This document shows positions 35,424 to 47,529 of a stretch of 64,000 nt of DNA, piece by piece. A program made the translations under genes and the position numbers. Position 1 is the first letter of the stretch. Each line of letters begins with the position of its first letter. The notes beneath the pieces were generated by a model. That model saw only the letters and a list, made by a program, of their open reading frames with translations. It searched no databases and had not been told where the DNA came from. Source of the DNA: Luzula sylvatica (lineage: Eukaryota; Streptophyta; Magnoliopsida; Poales; Juncaceae); contig OX326960.1 in NCBI GenBank assembly GCA_946800325.1, positions 54,272,855-54,336,854 on the forward strand, written 5' to 3'.

Positions 35424-36726
35424 TAGGCTTAGTTTATTTTTGTGAATAAATGTTATTTAATTCACATGTAATATGTAATTAATTGATTATGCTAATATAA
35501 TACAAAAGAATTTATATCATTTGTTATGTCATTTGTATGTTGTTACTTGGATATGTTTTCTCAAGAACAAAATGCACAACTCAATTTAAGAAAACAATGT
35601 TAATAAAATATAGAACAAGTAAACTTTATTCCATAATTTTCTTTTTAGTAAACATCAAGTAAAGATTCAGAAAAGTAATAAAATGTACTGTTTATATATA
35701 ATGTTTGACAAAAATTAATTAGATTAACTTAATATAAGGTTTGACAACTATTAATAATAAAAATGCAGAGTTTATATATATATATATAACAAACTGGATA
35801 TCTAAGAACATGCTATCTATTTTTTAAAATTATTTTTCTCTAATTTAACCAACACATATAGACTCTAACTACGGTGAATAACATCCACAACTCACCATTT
35901 TCACGAAGTCTTTAAAATAAAAAAATCAAAGTTTATTTTTTGCAATTTTGGAAATTGTAAGGACTCATTTGAAAATTTAGGGTTGAAAAGGTTGATTTCC
36001 CTGATAATGATCGTTGTAAATGCGGCTAAACTTTGCGTCTAGAGCCCGACCTGGCTGATTGGCTGACTAGTTTGCGAGTGGAGATCCGATGTCGCGGCAA
36101 GAGTACTCGAGCCTTCACATCGTCAAATAATAAGAAATACATGAGTCTAGAATGACTGAGTGTAACTGTAATTTTATACTTTTATTTTAAATAAACTTGA
36201 TTTTATTTAATATTTTTAACTTGAGGAATTTTACAAAACCCCTAATTTTTCTGTAAATTATGAAAAACCCTCCAATCTTTTATTCTCAATCAATTTTTTT
36301 TTAAGATTTATGAATTATATATTTTATTTGATCTTTGAGGTTACATTTTTCTGTAATAAATTATGTAAAGTAGTTTTAACTGTGATTTAGTTTCATATAT
36401 TGTTCTTATACTTTATCTTTTAATATTTATATTTCCGATACTAATTTGTGTATTATTTTTTTAGTTTGAGTGTTCTCCGAGACGGGTCAACTCATAATCG
36501 GTTTTTTTTTCCTATTTACCTTCAAAACTATACATAGTTTAATATAATAAAACTAGAGGAGTGATCTTCCCCCGTTATATCAACACGACCATATTAAAAG
36601 AACAAGTTTAAATAAAAAAAGAAGAAGAAAGAATAAAAGAAATTGTGGATTTCAATTTTTCGTCCTTCTTCTCTGCTTCATTTAGATTGCTCGAGTACAC
36701 AAGTTGTGTCTCGTTTCAATTTTTCT

Positions 36727-37633
36727 TCACTGTGCCAGTTCCTGCCTAGCTTGCGTGACAACCGAATTCACATCCAATTCAATTTTCCCAAATATGAGAT
36801 TGCACCTCTCTTTCCATATTTGCAATATTGTTTCGCCATGAGATATGAATCCTTGAAAATCATTCTCATTCCATAAATTTTCTCGTTCATATCCACTTTT
36901 ATTCCATAATTCGTGAGCTCTCCTGGAGAAACTACAATCTTGCAATAGATGTTTTATGTTCTCCTCGTTCAATTTGCACAGAGAGCATCTAGACGGTAAT
37001 ATCCACCCTCTTCGTCTTAAGAAATCTTTGGTCGGTGAGAAAGACTTTCCATCCAAATGTTCGTAACTTGGACGGTATTTTCATTGACCAAATGTTCGCC
37101 CACATAACCTCGCATCTACCCCCCATAATCAGCCCCATGTATACGGACTTCGTTATGTATAATACATGGGACTCCTCTCTCCACTTGAGCTCGTCATCTT
37201 CAAGATTCATTACTGGTAAAACTGTTCTTAACCACTCACATTGCGCTTGGGATGTCGGAGATAATGTTGGTCCGAATATTGTTTCCAACTAAGCATTTGG
37301 TTCGAGACACGCCAGGTCCACGCCCTCATCTCGTTAAAAGGAGAATAACTCCAGTGACTTGTATGACAATATGCCTTGTCCCCAATTCGTGAACCAGAGA
37401 TGTGTTTGACCCCCCGCCTCCGATCCAGGTTAGTCGGGTTCTAAAAAAGACGTCATTTTTAGAGCCCCCAACATTAATTTTGAAGAAATTCTTGCTATGC
37501 CTAGTATAATTGTGTGGTTTATCGGGTAATAAAATTCATTCACCAATTCCCCAAAAAGGTTTTCCTCGTTATTTATTGCTTTCCGAAACCATCGCATCAT
37601 CAATGAACCGTGTCAAAAGCCTTGAAAATGATT
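36727..37633 (-). pseudogene. LINE 3' fragment with zf-RVT domain, unit 2
   Basis: Near-identical duplicate of the fragment in unit 1, with the same frameshift and stops, so the LINE inserted and decayed before the tandem duplication. Unit 3 ends before this position. Confidence 0.75.
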
Positions 37634-39671
37634 TGCGTATTTTTATCTTAAGAAGTTTTAATCAATATATTTAAACCATGTTATCAATGCTAATGAAACT
37701 CCATACAGTACATTAAAAATATTTAATCCATTTCTATCATTTCATACAGATAATTTATAAAATAATAATTTTTAACATTTCTAATTATTTATCAACTCAT
37801 ATTTATTTTGCAGTCAGATATAAATATAAATACAGATGGAATATGAAAAACTTACAAGACAAACTAATTTAGATTGTGCCGAACATGTCGAAGAGTCAAT
37901 ATATATGTCCAACACATGAAGAAAATAATTAAAAAAAAAATTAGAAAAATACGACAATTTATTTTTTGCAGGTGTTAGACTTTACTTCGGTATTTTTGCA
38001 AAATTTTGAAAAAAATTTAAATTTGCTTACTATTGTTTTCAATGACGAAGTTATTTTAGAAAACATCAATATTAAGTATTTTGTTCCTTTAAGAGATCAA
38101 TTATTGCAGTTTATGAAAAATATGATATTTTTATTGTGTTTGAGTTCCTTTTTGCATTTCAAGAAATTAGTGGAAAAAAATAAATATTTGCATGTGTTAG
38201 TCTTCACTTACATAATTTTTTTAGCGAAAAATGAAAATTAAGTATTTTGTTATTTTCAGACATAAATTTTGGCATTTTGAAAAATATACAAAATTCTATA
38301 TTTTTGAAAAATAGAAATTTGCTTGTGTAAGTCTTTAATTACGGAGTTTTAATAGGAAAACATGGAATCTGAGTATTTTGCTCGTTTTATATGATAATTC
38401 GTTTTTTTTGCGGGCGTTCGACTTCGGCATTTGCATTCTTGCGAAATTTTTGAAAAAAAATAGAAATTTGCATGTGTTAATATAAAATTATGGAGTTTTT
38501 TTTAGAGAAATATGAATATATAATTATTTTTGTTATGTGCTTCTAAAATATCCATTTTTAGATATGTGGCATGTTTTTCCACAGGAATGACATATAATTT
38601 TAGAGAGCAAGACGTATTTGGTTTATATGTTTTGTGAAATATATATACATTTTAGATGTACAATATACCTTTCAATATATGATTTTTTTTAGAAATGTAA
38701 AACTACTTTTCACACGTGTCATGTATATACTGTTTATTTTTTTGTTTAATTATAATTTTTTTAGATGTGTGATATATGTTTTTGAATACCAATAATTTTG
38801 AATATAAGTATTTTTGTTCTGTAAAATCCAATAAATAGTTCATAATAAAATTATACTTTTGAATGCCAATAACTTTTTTAGATGTATGATATATGTTTTT
38901 TTTTTTAAATTATACTCTTGATTGAATTATAATTTTGTTAGATGTGTGATACATGTTTTCGAATACGATAAATATTTTGACATGAAATTTATATTCTTTT
39001 TCAATAGAAACATATATTTTCTGTAAATATCCAATAAATATGTTTAAATAAAATTTTATATATTTTTTTAATAAATGACGAGCATTATTATTTTTAATAA
39101 AAAAAATTATATTTTACTTAAATATCATGTATTATGTAATATTTTGAATAACACTACATAATACGTCGTAAAAAGTATATCAGATGAAAAATCTTTTATT
39201 TTTAGATTTGCAAAAAAGAACTAGTTAAGGATAATGAAATCTTACCCGTCCAAACTAAGACAAAACCGTCATATGGGATATTCCAATCTAATTAATCCAA
39301 AAATGATCACCTATATTCAGGGTTTGGGAACTAATTATATGTATCAATTTCTCTACAACCAACTATATAACAAATCATATTTAAACACATGTAAATCGCC
39401 ACAGAGAACTAATCGCACTTATGAACTCCTTCAGCACTAATCACAGGAATAAATGTTATAAGGACAGTTTAATTATAGCCACAAACAAGCACACATTGCT
39501 CTGTCTTTATGAACTACTGCCCTGTGAATTATCACTTGTCATCTCCTTTTCTATTTAAAGCTATCAGAGCGATGGAATAATCAATTTGATTCAAAACTCA
39601 CAAGTCTTCCGCCAAAAACAAGATTCTGAGCATTTGATTTCAATCTGAATTTGCGCTTCAAATTCGGGAAA

Positions 39672-41132
39672 ATGAGTTCTTTTAGCTGTTTCTGCCCTTG
39701 TTTTGGTGAACGCGGAACTGCAGCATCGCCGGAGGCGACAAGAGATGATCGTGGTAGTCACAGAGGGAGGCGTTCTTGCAGCTTTTTGTCCAGATTGATG
39801 CGTAGGGTATGTCAGTGTATCAATTTAATCATTGAGATGAGATTTTTGAAAATTTTCTGATTTGTTCTTGTTTACAGGGGAGGAAAAATGCAAGAAATCA
39901 AGATCAAGAACGAGTTGAGCAAGAATTCGTGAACGAACATCCCTCCTCTAATTTGGAGAATTCCACTCAGGTAATGGTTCTTTGTCTGTCTTAATCGAAA
40001 TTTGTGATTCGGACTTCCAAGATTCGAGCTTTTAATTTTCGAAATGAATTTTGGAAAAGAAAAAAAAAGAAAACAGTAGAGAAATGAAACTGAGTTAATT
40101 ATCTTTTTCACTTCTGGAATCTGCATTGAGTAGTGTTCATCACTTTTGGACGAAATTGGCACATGTGTAATGGTGCTCTGTGCCAATTCAAATTTTCTGA
40201 TTCCAACATCTTGAAATTGAAACAATTAAATCCGTTTTTGGTTCGAATTCTTGAATGTTAGGTGGTGTTCGATTTCAGTTTCAATTTCAATTTGAAATTG
40301 AGAAAGAACATAAAATATTGGACAAACAGATCAAATTCACCTATCCAACTAGTTGATCTAGTCGACACTTTATTGATTGAAGTTTTTAAATTGCAGGAGG
40401 AGACCAGAAATGAAAGTAACGCAACATCGTCCCCATATTTCGAAGAGATTGATCAAGAGAACCAAAAACACGTCGAACAAACGGAAACTAATGAAATCGG
40501 TGCATTAATTCAGGTAAATAGTTTAATCATTATGTTATTTCACTTTGATTGTTTGTGTTAAAATGTTAAGTTGAATATGAATTTTTATATAGGATGAAGT
40601 AGAGGAATCTCCCACATCGACGCATCGTGATCGTGAGCCTGTCATTGCACATCCTCCTCCCAACGGTGCTATCAGGATATCTCTTCGAGTTCGACTCGCC
40701 ATCTTCTTCTTCTTCTGGTTGATTTGTTATAACAACTTGCAAGAGGCATCGGTACAAGATTTGGTACCATTAATGGAGGAAAGTCCCGCTTTGAAGATGA
40801 TGGTACCGTTCGACGCGAGTTCCCCGCCCCTTGTGCCTACACCGGCTTCAGATCTGAATTCATCAGTTGAAAATGGATATTCATGGATAAAATGTGTTGT
40901 GATTTTGTTAGGTGTTTTATTGGTCCTAGGTTTGTATTTGATTTGGGAGAGTATGTACGGGGCTTTTATGCTTGCGTGGTGTCTCTTGAGTGGAATTGGG
41001 GTGAGAGATGAGTTGAGGTTTTCCACACGGATTCATTGGATGAGTATGATATGGAGACAAATAGAAATAGAGTTAGAGAGAGAGAGAGATGGATTGGTTA
41101 AATTAGTAGGCTTAGTTTATTTTTGTGAATAA
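39672..41132 (+). CDS. Orphan two-hydrophobic-segment protein gene, copy 3 (altered C terminus, 294 aa)
   Basis: Exons 39672-39806, 39878-39970, 40397-40513 and 40593-41132, with the same structure as copy 2. Both hydrophobic segments are intact. Near 41073-41090 the AG repeat is 4 bp longer than in copy 2, shifting the frame after ELERE. The C terminus becomes RDGLVKLVGLVYFCE instead of MDWLN, ten residues longer in total. Other coding differences include DEVEESP for DELEESP at the start of exon 4 and STRIHW for STWIHW. The protein may still be made. No family recognised. Confidence 0.65.
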
Positions 41133-41275
41133 ATGTTATTTAATTCACATGTAATATGTAATTAATTGATTATCCTAATATAATATAAAAGAATTTATAT
41201 CATTTGTTATGTCATTTGTATGTTGTTACTTGGATATGTTTTCTCAAGAACAAAATGCACAACTCAATTTAAGAA

Positions 41276-42120
41276 ACTTGTACTAATAACATAGAACAAT
41301 AGTAAAAGTTATTCATTATAAATCAATAGTAAACTTTTTTTAGTAAATGTGAAGTAAAGATTCAGAAAAGTAAAAATAGGAAACGACTCATCATATTCAT
41401 AGTCAGTAATAAGTTAATAACAATTCGTTAGTTAATTAGGAGACTAATTAACTTTTAGTATAATGTCTGATAAATATTAATAATAAAATGCACTTTTGGT
41501 ATAATTATGGCTGAAATAACGGCTAAAATTCCCCTCTGCTTCCCTTCAAAAGAAAAAAAATACCCATCTACTGAAATGCCCAAACTACCCTCTTCATTAC
41601 TATATTTCTTGATAAACTAAAATAAAGTTGATCAAAATATAAAAAAAAACATGTTGCTTTTAGTATCTTTACTTCGCCGTTGTTTCAAAAAATTTATTCA
41701 TTACAAACGAATGTAATGTTGAATTTGTTTAACTTGGGAATACCCTGCATCTCCAATTCATTCATGTTGTGATTTGTTTTTGTGATACGATTATAAATTA
41801 AGGTAATGATAATTAATTTCACGATCTCAATTAAGCATGTGATATAATCTATGTTGCTCGGATACGCCAAATATTGAGCCATATGCGTATCGGATATAAG
41901 AAAAACATTTTAAGGTAATGATAATTAATTTCACAATATCAAAAGAATATTTTAAACGAAAAAATTAACGAATTATTAATTAAAATTTTAATTGAATGGT
42001 ATCCATTATATTTGAAGGTTTTATAGGGATATTTATGATATTTCACGTTTTTTAGGAGTATACATGAAATTATGATGTTTTGTAGTGATACACATGAAAT
42101 TCTGCCAAATTAAAAAAGCC
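41276..42120. other. Array edge and intergenic, upstream of GCR1
   Basis: 41276-41535 is a diverged match to 29895-30085. A short direct repeat, GTAATGATAATTAATTTCAC, occurs near 41803 and 41914. A GTTGCTCGGATACG phrase near 41852 is a common plant repeat fragment, also seen as GATACG-rich stretches at 56280-56390. No gene. Confidence 0.4.
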
Positions 42121-42149
42121 TGATGCCCAATAAGAAACCGGATTTATGT

Positions 42150-42310
42150 TGCGGGTTTGGAGGTTCCAATTCCAGAATTTCACAACTTAAATTTTCCGGG
42201 TTTCAGTATTTCAATTCCCGGGTTCAATTCACCGGTTACAGCATTTCAATTCCGGTTTCAATTCTCGGGTTACGGCATTTCAATTCCCGGGTACGAAATT
42301 TCAATGGTAA
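42150..42310 (+). repeat. Minisatellite in the GCR1 5' region
   Basis: Short units around GGCATTTCAATTCCCGGGTT repeat about five times with variation, ending 80 bp before the GCR1 start. They probably lie in the 5' leader or proximal promoter. Confidence 0.55.
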
Positions 42311-42392
42311 CGGTTTCCTTAACACAGTCCAGTCCATCACTTCTCGGCGAAGCACTCTTTCTGAGAAATCCAAGTAGGCGAAACTAGGTCCG

Positions 42393-44185
42393 ATGGATGC
42401 GTCGTTCACTACGGTCGCAGCGGCGACGGCCGTGAAGATGACGAGCCTGACAGTGGGCGATCGACGAGTGTTGGAGGCCGTACGGATTGGGGCGGCGGCA
42501 CTATCGTTAGGTGGATCAGCGTTTATTGTTCTGTGTTATATCCTTTTCAAGGAACTTCGCAAATTCTCCTTCAAGCTTGTTTTCTTCCTAGCTCTCTCTG
42601 TAATTACTCTCTCCTTCTATTTTTTCTGGATCCAGTAGTGTGATTTCTCCCAATTACTGGATTGATCATTCAAAATTAGATCATTCCCTATTTTATTTGA
42701 TTAATTTGCAAATTAATAATGTGGAGATCTGATCAGATTTTAACTCGAATTAGTCGAACTTCCAGTGTTAATTCTCAATTTTAGCTCTCTATCAAATCCA
42801 ATCAAGTGCTAATCAAATCTAATTTCTAATTAATCTCAAATTTCACAGGATATGTTTTGTAGCTTCTTCAACATAGTAGGGTACGCTTCTTCATTTCCAA
42901 TTTATTCAACTTCAAATTGTTTCTCATTCAAAATTACAACTCAAATGAAATGACATTCTATAAAAAAAACTTATAATGTAGGGATCCATCGAATGGATTT
43001 TTCTGCTACGCGCATGATTACAGCGCGCATTTCTTTTGTGTCGCGTCTTTTCTATGGACCACAACAATCGCTTTCACTCTTCATCGTACTGTTGTCAAAC
43101 ACAAGACTGACGTCGAAGAACTCGGTTCCGTTTTCCATTTATATGTTTGGGGTAAGTAGAATTAACAAAATTGACAATTCAATTAAATAAATTAATAAAA
43201 TAATAAATTTCTCTACAAATTTGATTTTTATTGTACAGGGACTTCAATAGCAATGACAATATTGCGTACAATTGGAAGTGATTATGGGAGGCCGGGTATT
43301 GGTTGTTGGATTCAGCCAGCTGGCTCTGGCAAGGCATGCTTTATTTATTTATTTCATATTTTTTTTTGGAGCATTACTTTAATTTGATATTTATGTAATT
43401 TACAGGTGGCGCATCTAATAACATTTTATACTCCGTTATGGAGTGCAATTCTCTACAACGGTTTTACTTATTTCCAAGTTAACCGCATGCTAAATAATGC
43501 AACTCGTGTGCGTATATATATTATTTTTTGTTTTATTTTGAAACTAATTATGTACTAAAATGGTATATTGTGTTTTTAATTTCAGATGGCTGTAGTGATG
43601 GGCGAAAGATCAAACCAATTTGACTCGAGATCTGACAGAAAGGTCTAAATAGTAAATTTTAATATGATTTTTGGGTTAATATTTTGATTTATTAATCTGT
43701 TTTTGTGTTTTTTGCAGGCAATTAATAGGTGGGGATATTATCCTCTAATTTTGATTGGATCTTGGTCCTTTGCGACGATAAATAGAATTTATGATTTTCT
43801 ATATCCAGGCCAGAAAATATTTTGGCTTTCTTTTCTTGATGTTGGTTTTTCTGGATTAATGGTAATAAATTTGTTAATTATTTTTACAATTTCCATGTTT
43901 ATTTTAATTCTATTTTATAATTAAATGTTATTTAATTCAGGGTTTATTCAACTCGATTGCTTATGGGCTCAACTCGTCTGTAAGGAGAGCTATTGCAGAA
44001 AGGATTGAATTGTAAGTTTGCATTACCTTAATGTACACATTTATTTTTATTAATTCAATTACTTTGGACTATACTATAGGTGGATACCAGAGAAGATTCG
44101 AAGGGCGTTTCCGTCATTAACAAAGCATAAAGACCAAGTACCCGAAAACGAGCTTGTTTCTCTTATTGTCGAAGGCCCTAAATAA
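42393..44185 (+). CDS. GCR1: G-protein-coupled receptor-like 7TM protein GCR1 (327 aa)
   Basis: Nine exons: 42393-42599, 42849-42880, 42982-43151, 43239-43333, 43406-43507, 43586-43642, 43718-43861, 43941-44011 and 44080-44185; total 984 nt, 327 residues. GCR1 is the plant seven-pass membrane protein related to Dictyostelium cAMP receptors and reported to interact with the heterotrimeric G-protein alpha subunit at the plasma membrane. Conserved blocks are SAFIVLCYILFKELRKFSFK (TM1-2), ASFLWTTTIAFTLHRTVVKH (TM3), YNGFTYFQVNRML (TM5), RWGYYPLILIGSWSF (TM6) and GLFNSIAYGLNSSVRRAI (TM7). Intron 4 appears to use a GC donor (CAAG then gcatgc); the others are GT..AG. The start is the first ATG giving the family N terminus. 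The 3' end faces the subtilase gene 287 bp away. Confidence 0.92.
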
Positions 44186-44472
44186 AATTTCACGCACCCC
44201 ATTTATTTACCAATTTATTTATTAGGTTTTGTGCATATCTTTCCACAGTGATATTTCTGGTCCGAGATAACTAATTACTAACCCAGCTTCAGTTTTCTAT
44301 TCATTTTTGTTTCTTCTCCATTTTTTGTATTTGATATGTATAACATTTCATTGATAATATAGTTGGTCTTCGAAGGAAATTTTTTATTGAAACCAACAAG
44401 ACTTATCCTTAATCCTTATTCAACAAACAAATGTACGTAAATATAAATACAAAATATACGTGACAAATATCT

Positions 44473-46888
44473 CTAAATCGATGCGGCAAGATTATCGGGC
44501 CAGCTCACCGCAATAGGACTCGTAACCTCATAAGTCCCATCGCTCCAAGTAATCGACCCAAATGCATACACCTCGTTTATAATCACAGGATTTTCTTTTT
44601 CAACACTTTCAAATGTGATCTCATAACTCAATTTCTGATCCACCGAGTCGAACTCAAGCTTACTCGGCACGACCGTAACATTCACGCCCTCAGGACTCAC
44701 GATTTTTGCCTCGTAAACCGTGCTGCCCGAACTACCAACATTAGTTACCGTTCTACGATTCGTGACAACATCCCCAAACGACGAAAAAACAACCGAAAAA
44801 GCGGGGTAGTTCAAATCACCGGGGCTAGCTAACCCAACCTCCGAGCAATTCGTCGAACTCCCGTCACGAGTAAACATCGCGATTTGACTCGATGTATACC
44901 CAATCGAGCACAAAAACGCGATATAATCACTGATATCAGAATCATAAACCAGACCCGGATCCATCGCTTTATTCGGATCCACATGTCCGGCACCTCGAAC
45001 GAACGGGGTTGACTCCGCACCAGTCGATAAATCCTTGATAACTTCCCCTGAATTATCCAAATTATAAGCCGTAGTCATGAGTGCCGATTTTATAGCAGAA
45101 GGACTCCACGTAGATCGTGCGCTTTTAAGCAGAGCTACTACTCCACTTACGTGCGGACATGACATGGACGTGCCCGAAATAATGTTGAACTCGACTCGTC
45201 TCGAGTCGATTTCCAAATCAGTAGGGCTACTCGCCCCTGTCCAACCGGCTAGGATATTGACTCCGGGGGCAATTACGTCCGGTTTCAAAATTGCGGGGAC
45301 ACGATAGTTGGGCCCACGGCTCGAGAAAGCAGCTACTCTTGGAGCTGACGGAGTGGGCCCAATTACGGTCCCACGAAACGAGATTGAGGCGGTTGGGGCG
45401 GTTACGGATTTGATATATTCAAGAATTTTATCGCCGGCGATTTGACCTACCATGGCCGCCGGTACGAGATGCGAGTCTGCGATTAATTCCTCCCCGTTTT
45501 CTTCGGTGTTTGCTAAAATCATGCCGATTCCGCCTGCTTGTTTGACCGCACTGCCCTTTGCAACTCTCGCGTTTGAGCCGCGGTAACAAAGGACGATTTT
45601 GCCCTCCACTACTGATGAATTCAAATACCCCGAAAGACAATACTTCGATCCCGCGTCCCCTGCGTAGACCAAGGGTGTATCTGATGAATTCAACGGGTTG
45701 CCGGAGTATAGGGAAACTCCGGTGAAGTTACGGCCGTCACCGATGATGACATCAGCAGGGAAATCACGATCTATTGTAGACGCGCCAACTGTGAGTATCC
45801 ACGGTGCGATATTGACCGCGGTGGATTTACCGGGTCCGGAATTGCCTGCAGAGCAGGAGACCACTAGACCGTGTCGAACCGCTCCGAATGCACCAATGGC
45901 GATTGAATCATGGTAAAAGTTTGGTGCATAGCCACTTGATCCAACGGATAAGGAGATGACATCAGCGCCGTCAGAGACTGCCTCGTCCATTGCTGCGAGG
46001 ATGTCAGAGTCGTAACAGCCAGAGGCCCAGCAGATCTTGTAGGCTGCGATTCGTGCTGATGTGGCGATCCCACGTGCCTCGCCGCGTGCGTAATTGTAGA
46101 ATCCTGCTTCTGGTGAGATGGACCCTGCAGCTGTTGAGGCTGTGTGGGTCCCGTGCCCTTCTGTGTCGCGTGGTGACCTGTTTCGTGAAAATAATGATGC
46201 ATTAGGAGATATAATCATTGCAATATTTAACATGGCAATTATGCTATAAGAACCTGGATTCTTGTGTCTCGTTAATAGGATGGCCCAGGGCGGCCTCATA
46301 CCCCTTGGAGAAGAACTTTGCGCCAATGAGCTTATTGCTGCATAGCTCCGATCCATTGAATGATTTCATCGATACGCACTCTCCTTTCCATTTCGTTGGT
46401 GGAGGAGGCGAGGAATCATCACACACGAAACAGGGCCGTTCTGGCCAGATCCCAGTATCCAACACAGCAACAATAGTGTCTACAGCCAGATTAGAGGAAG
46501 GCCAGAGGCCACTAGAAGGGGAGAGATTGAGAAATATCGGGGTATGCGTAGTGTGCTTGTGCCGAATTTGATCTGGCTGAACGGAGATAACCGAAGGGTG
46601 AGATTCGAGAAACTCAGCTTGAGATTGAGTGAGAACCGAGGCGTATCCATATGAAGTAACAGAGTACGTGTACAGATGCTCAGGTTCCGGATGAAGCAAG
46701 TGCTTCGGAAGGAGAGAATGGAGAGACGGAGGGGATTGCGTTCCCAACCTCGTACCGGTTTGAGAGGGAGGAGGCAGCAAGTGTACTATATAGGTAGATC
46801 GGAATTCGGAATCGCTATATATAGGCTTAGTTAATACGAAGAAGAAGAGTGTATGTGTAAGTACGGTGACCAGATACTGAATCGCCAT
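44473..46888 (-). CDS. Subtilisin-like serine protease, SBT1 type (779 aa)
   Basis: Exons 46888-46254 and 46177-44473, one intron at GT..AG borders, give 779 residues. It has a hydrophobic signal peptide (about residues 5-25), an I9 inhibitor-type prodomain (STYIVHLLPPP to about residue 110) and the peptidase S8 catalytic residues Asp144 (VLDTGIWPE), His220 (GHGTHTAS), oxyanion Asn324 (SAGNSGPG) and Ser549 (ISGTSMSCPH). A protease-associated domain (about 370-470) and a C-terminal fibronectin-III-like domain (from LNYPAFSV onward) are also recognisable. Such plant subtilases are secreted to the apoplast and cleave cell-wall or signalling proteins. All catalytic residues are present and the length is normal, so it should be active. 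Most plant SBT1 genes lack introns, so the single intron is notable. I compare it to SBT1.4 only loosely. Confidence 0.93.
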
Positions 46889-47525
46889 TGTTGGAGCTTC
46901 AGCTTTTCAAGATCTGAGGATACAAATCACGATAGTTTATAAAGATGAATATTGAATTGTGTGGGGGATGTATTCAGTGAGTGTGAATAGGATGACGTGG
47001 TGCACCGCGTCAATATAAAAATTATGTTGTGTATGGTCCCTGTAAAGATGGAGTTTATTGTATCACTGACACTGGGACCTACTAAGTCAATTATTAGTTC
47101 CTGCCTGCACACATTATGTATTTTTTTTAATCGACACGTAATAAGCGCTGAATGGTTGAAGAATGTATATTTACGGCCGAGCCCTCAATTTTAATATAAA
47201 TAGCAGGGATAGTGATGATTTTCTCGTATGTATGGTAAAAGCCTAGAAGGTCTCCTGACTATTGGGTATAGTGATTGGTGGCGTATAAGCGTGAATAACT
47301 TCAACTATGTGGCCTACCACTATCCAATTGATAAATGGCACAAGTAAGGCCACGTGGTCCAGTAGAAGTGTGGAGAATAGTTTAGATACAATTGGCAATT
47401 TTCATAAGGGCTCCTAACTTATCTAATATTTTAAGGAACTTTCACTAAAAAATACAAGGAATTGATATTCAAAAATACAAGGAATTGATATGGTTCCTCC
47501 AAATCTCACTTAAACACTCATCTTT
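46889..47525. promoter_or_regulatory. Subtilase upstream region
   Basis: Contains the minus-strand promoter and 5' leader of the subtilase gene. I see no other gene. A short direct repeat, AAAAATACAAGGAATTGATA, occurs near 47448 and 47471. Confidence 0.4.
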
Positions 47526-47529
47526 ATGC

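Larger units (their letters stand above)
27190..41535. repeat. Tandem array, about 2.5 copies of a 5.7-kb unit
   Basis: Unit 1 is 27190-32919, unit 2 is 32920-38589, and unit 3 starts at 38590 and fades at about 41535. The offset between units 1 and 2 is 5693 bp over the gene, and 5679 bp between units 2 and 3. From about 27845 to 41275 the copies are nearly identical by eye. The outer edges (27190-27840 on the left, 41276-41535 on the right) align only with many differences. Each full unit holds the four-exon orphan gene, a minus-strand LINE fragment and AT-rich degenerate repeats. Confidence 0.9.

Noticed and set aside
45990..46571. Plus-strand open frames opposite the subtilase exons.
   Set aside because: Shadow frames of the highly conserved minus-strand subtilase coding sequence.
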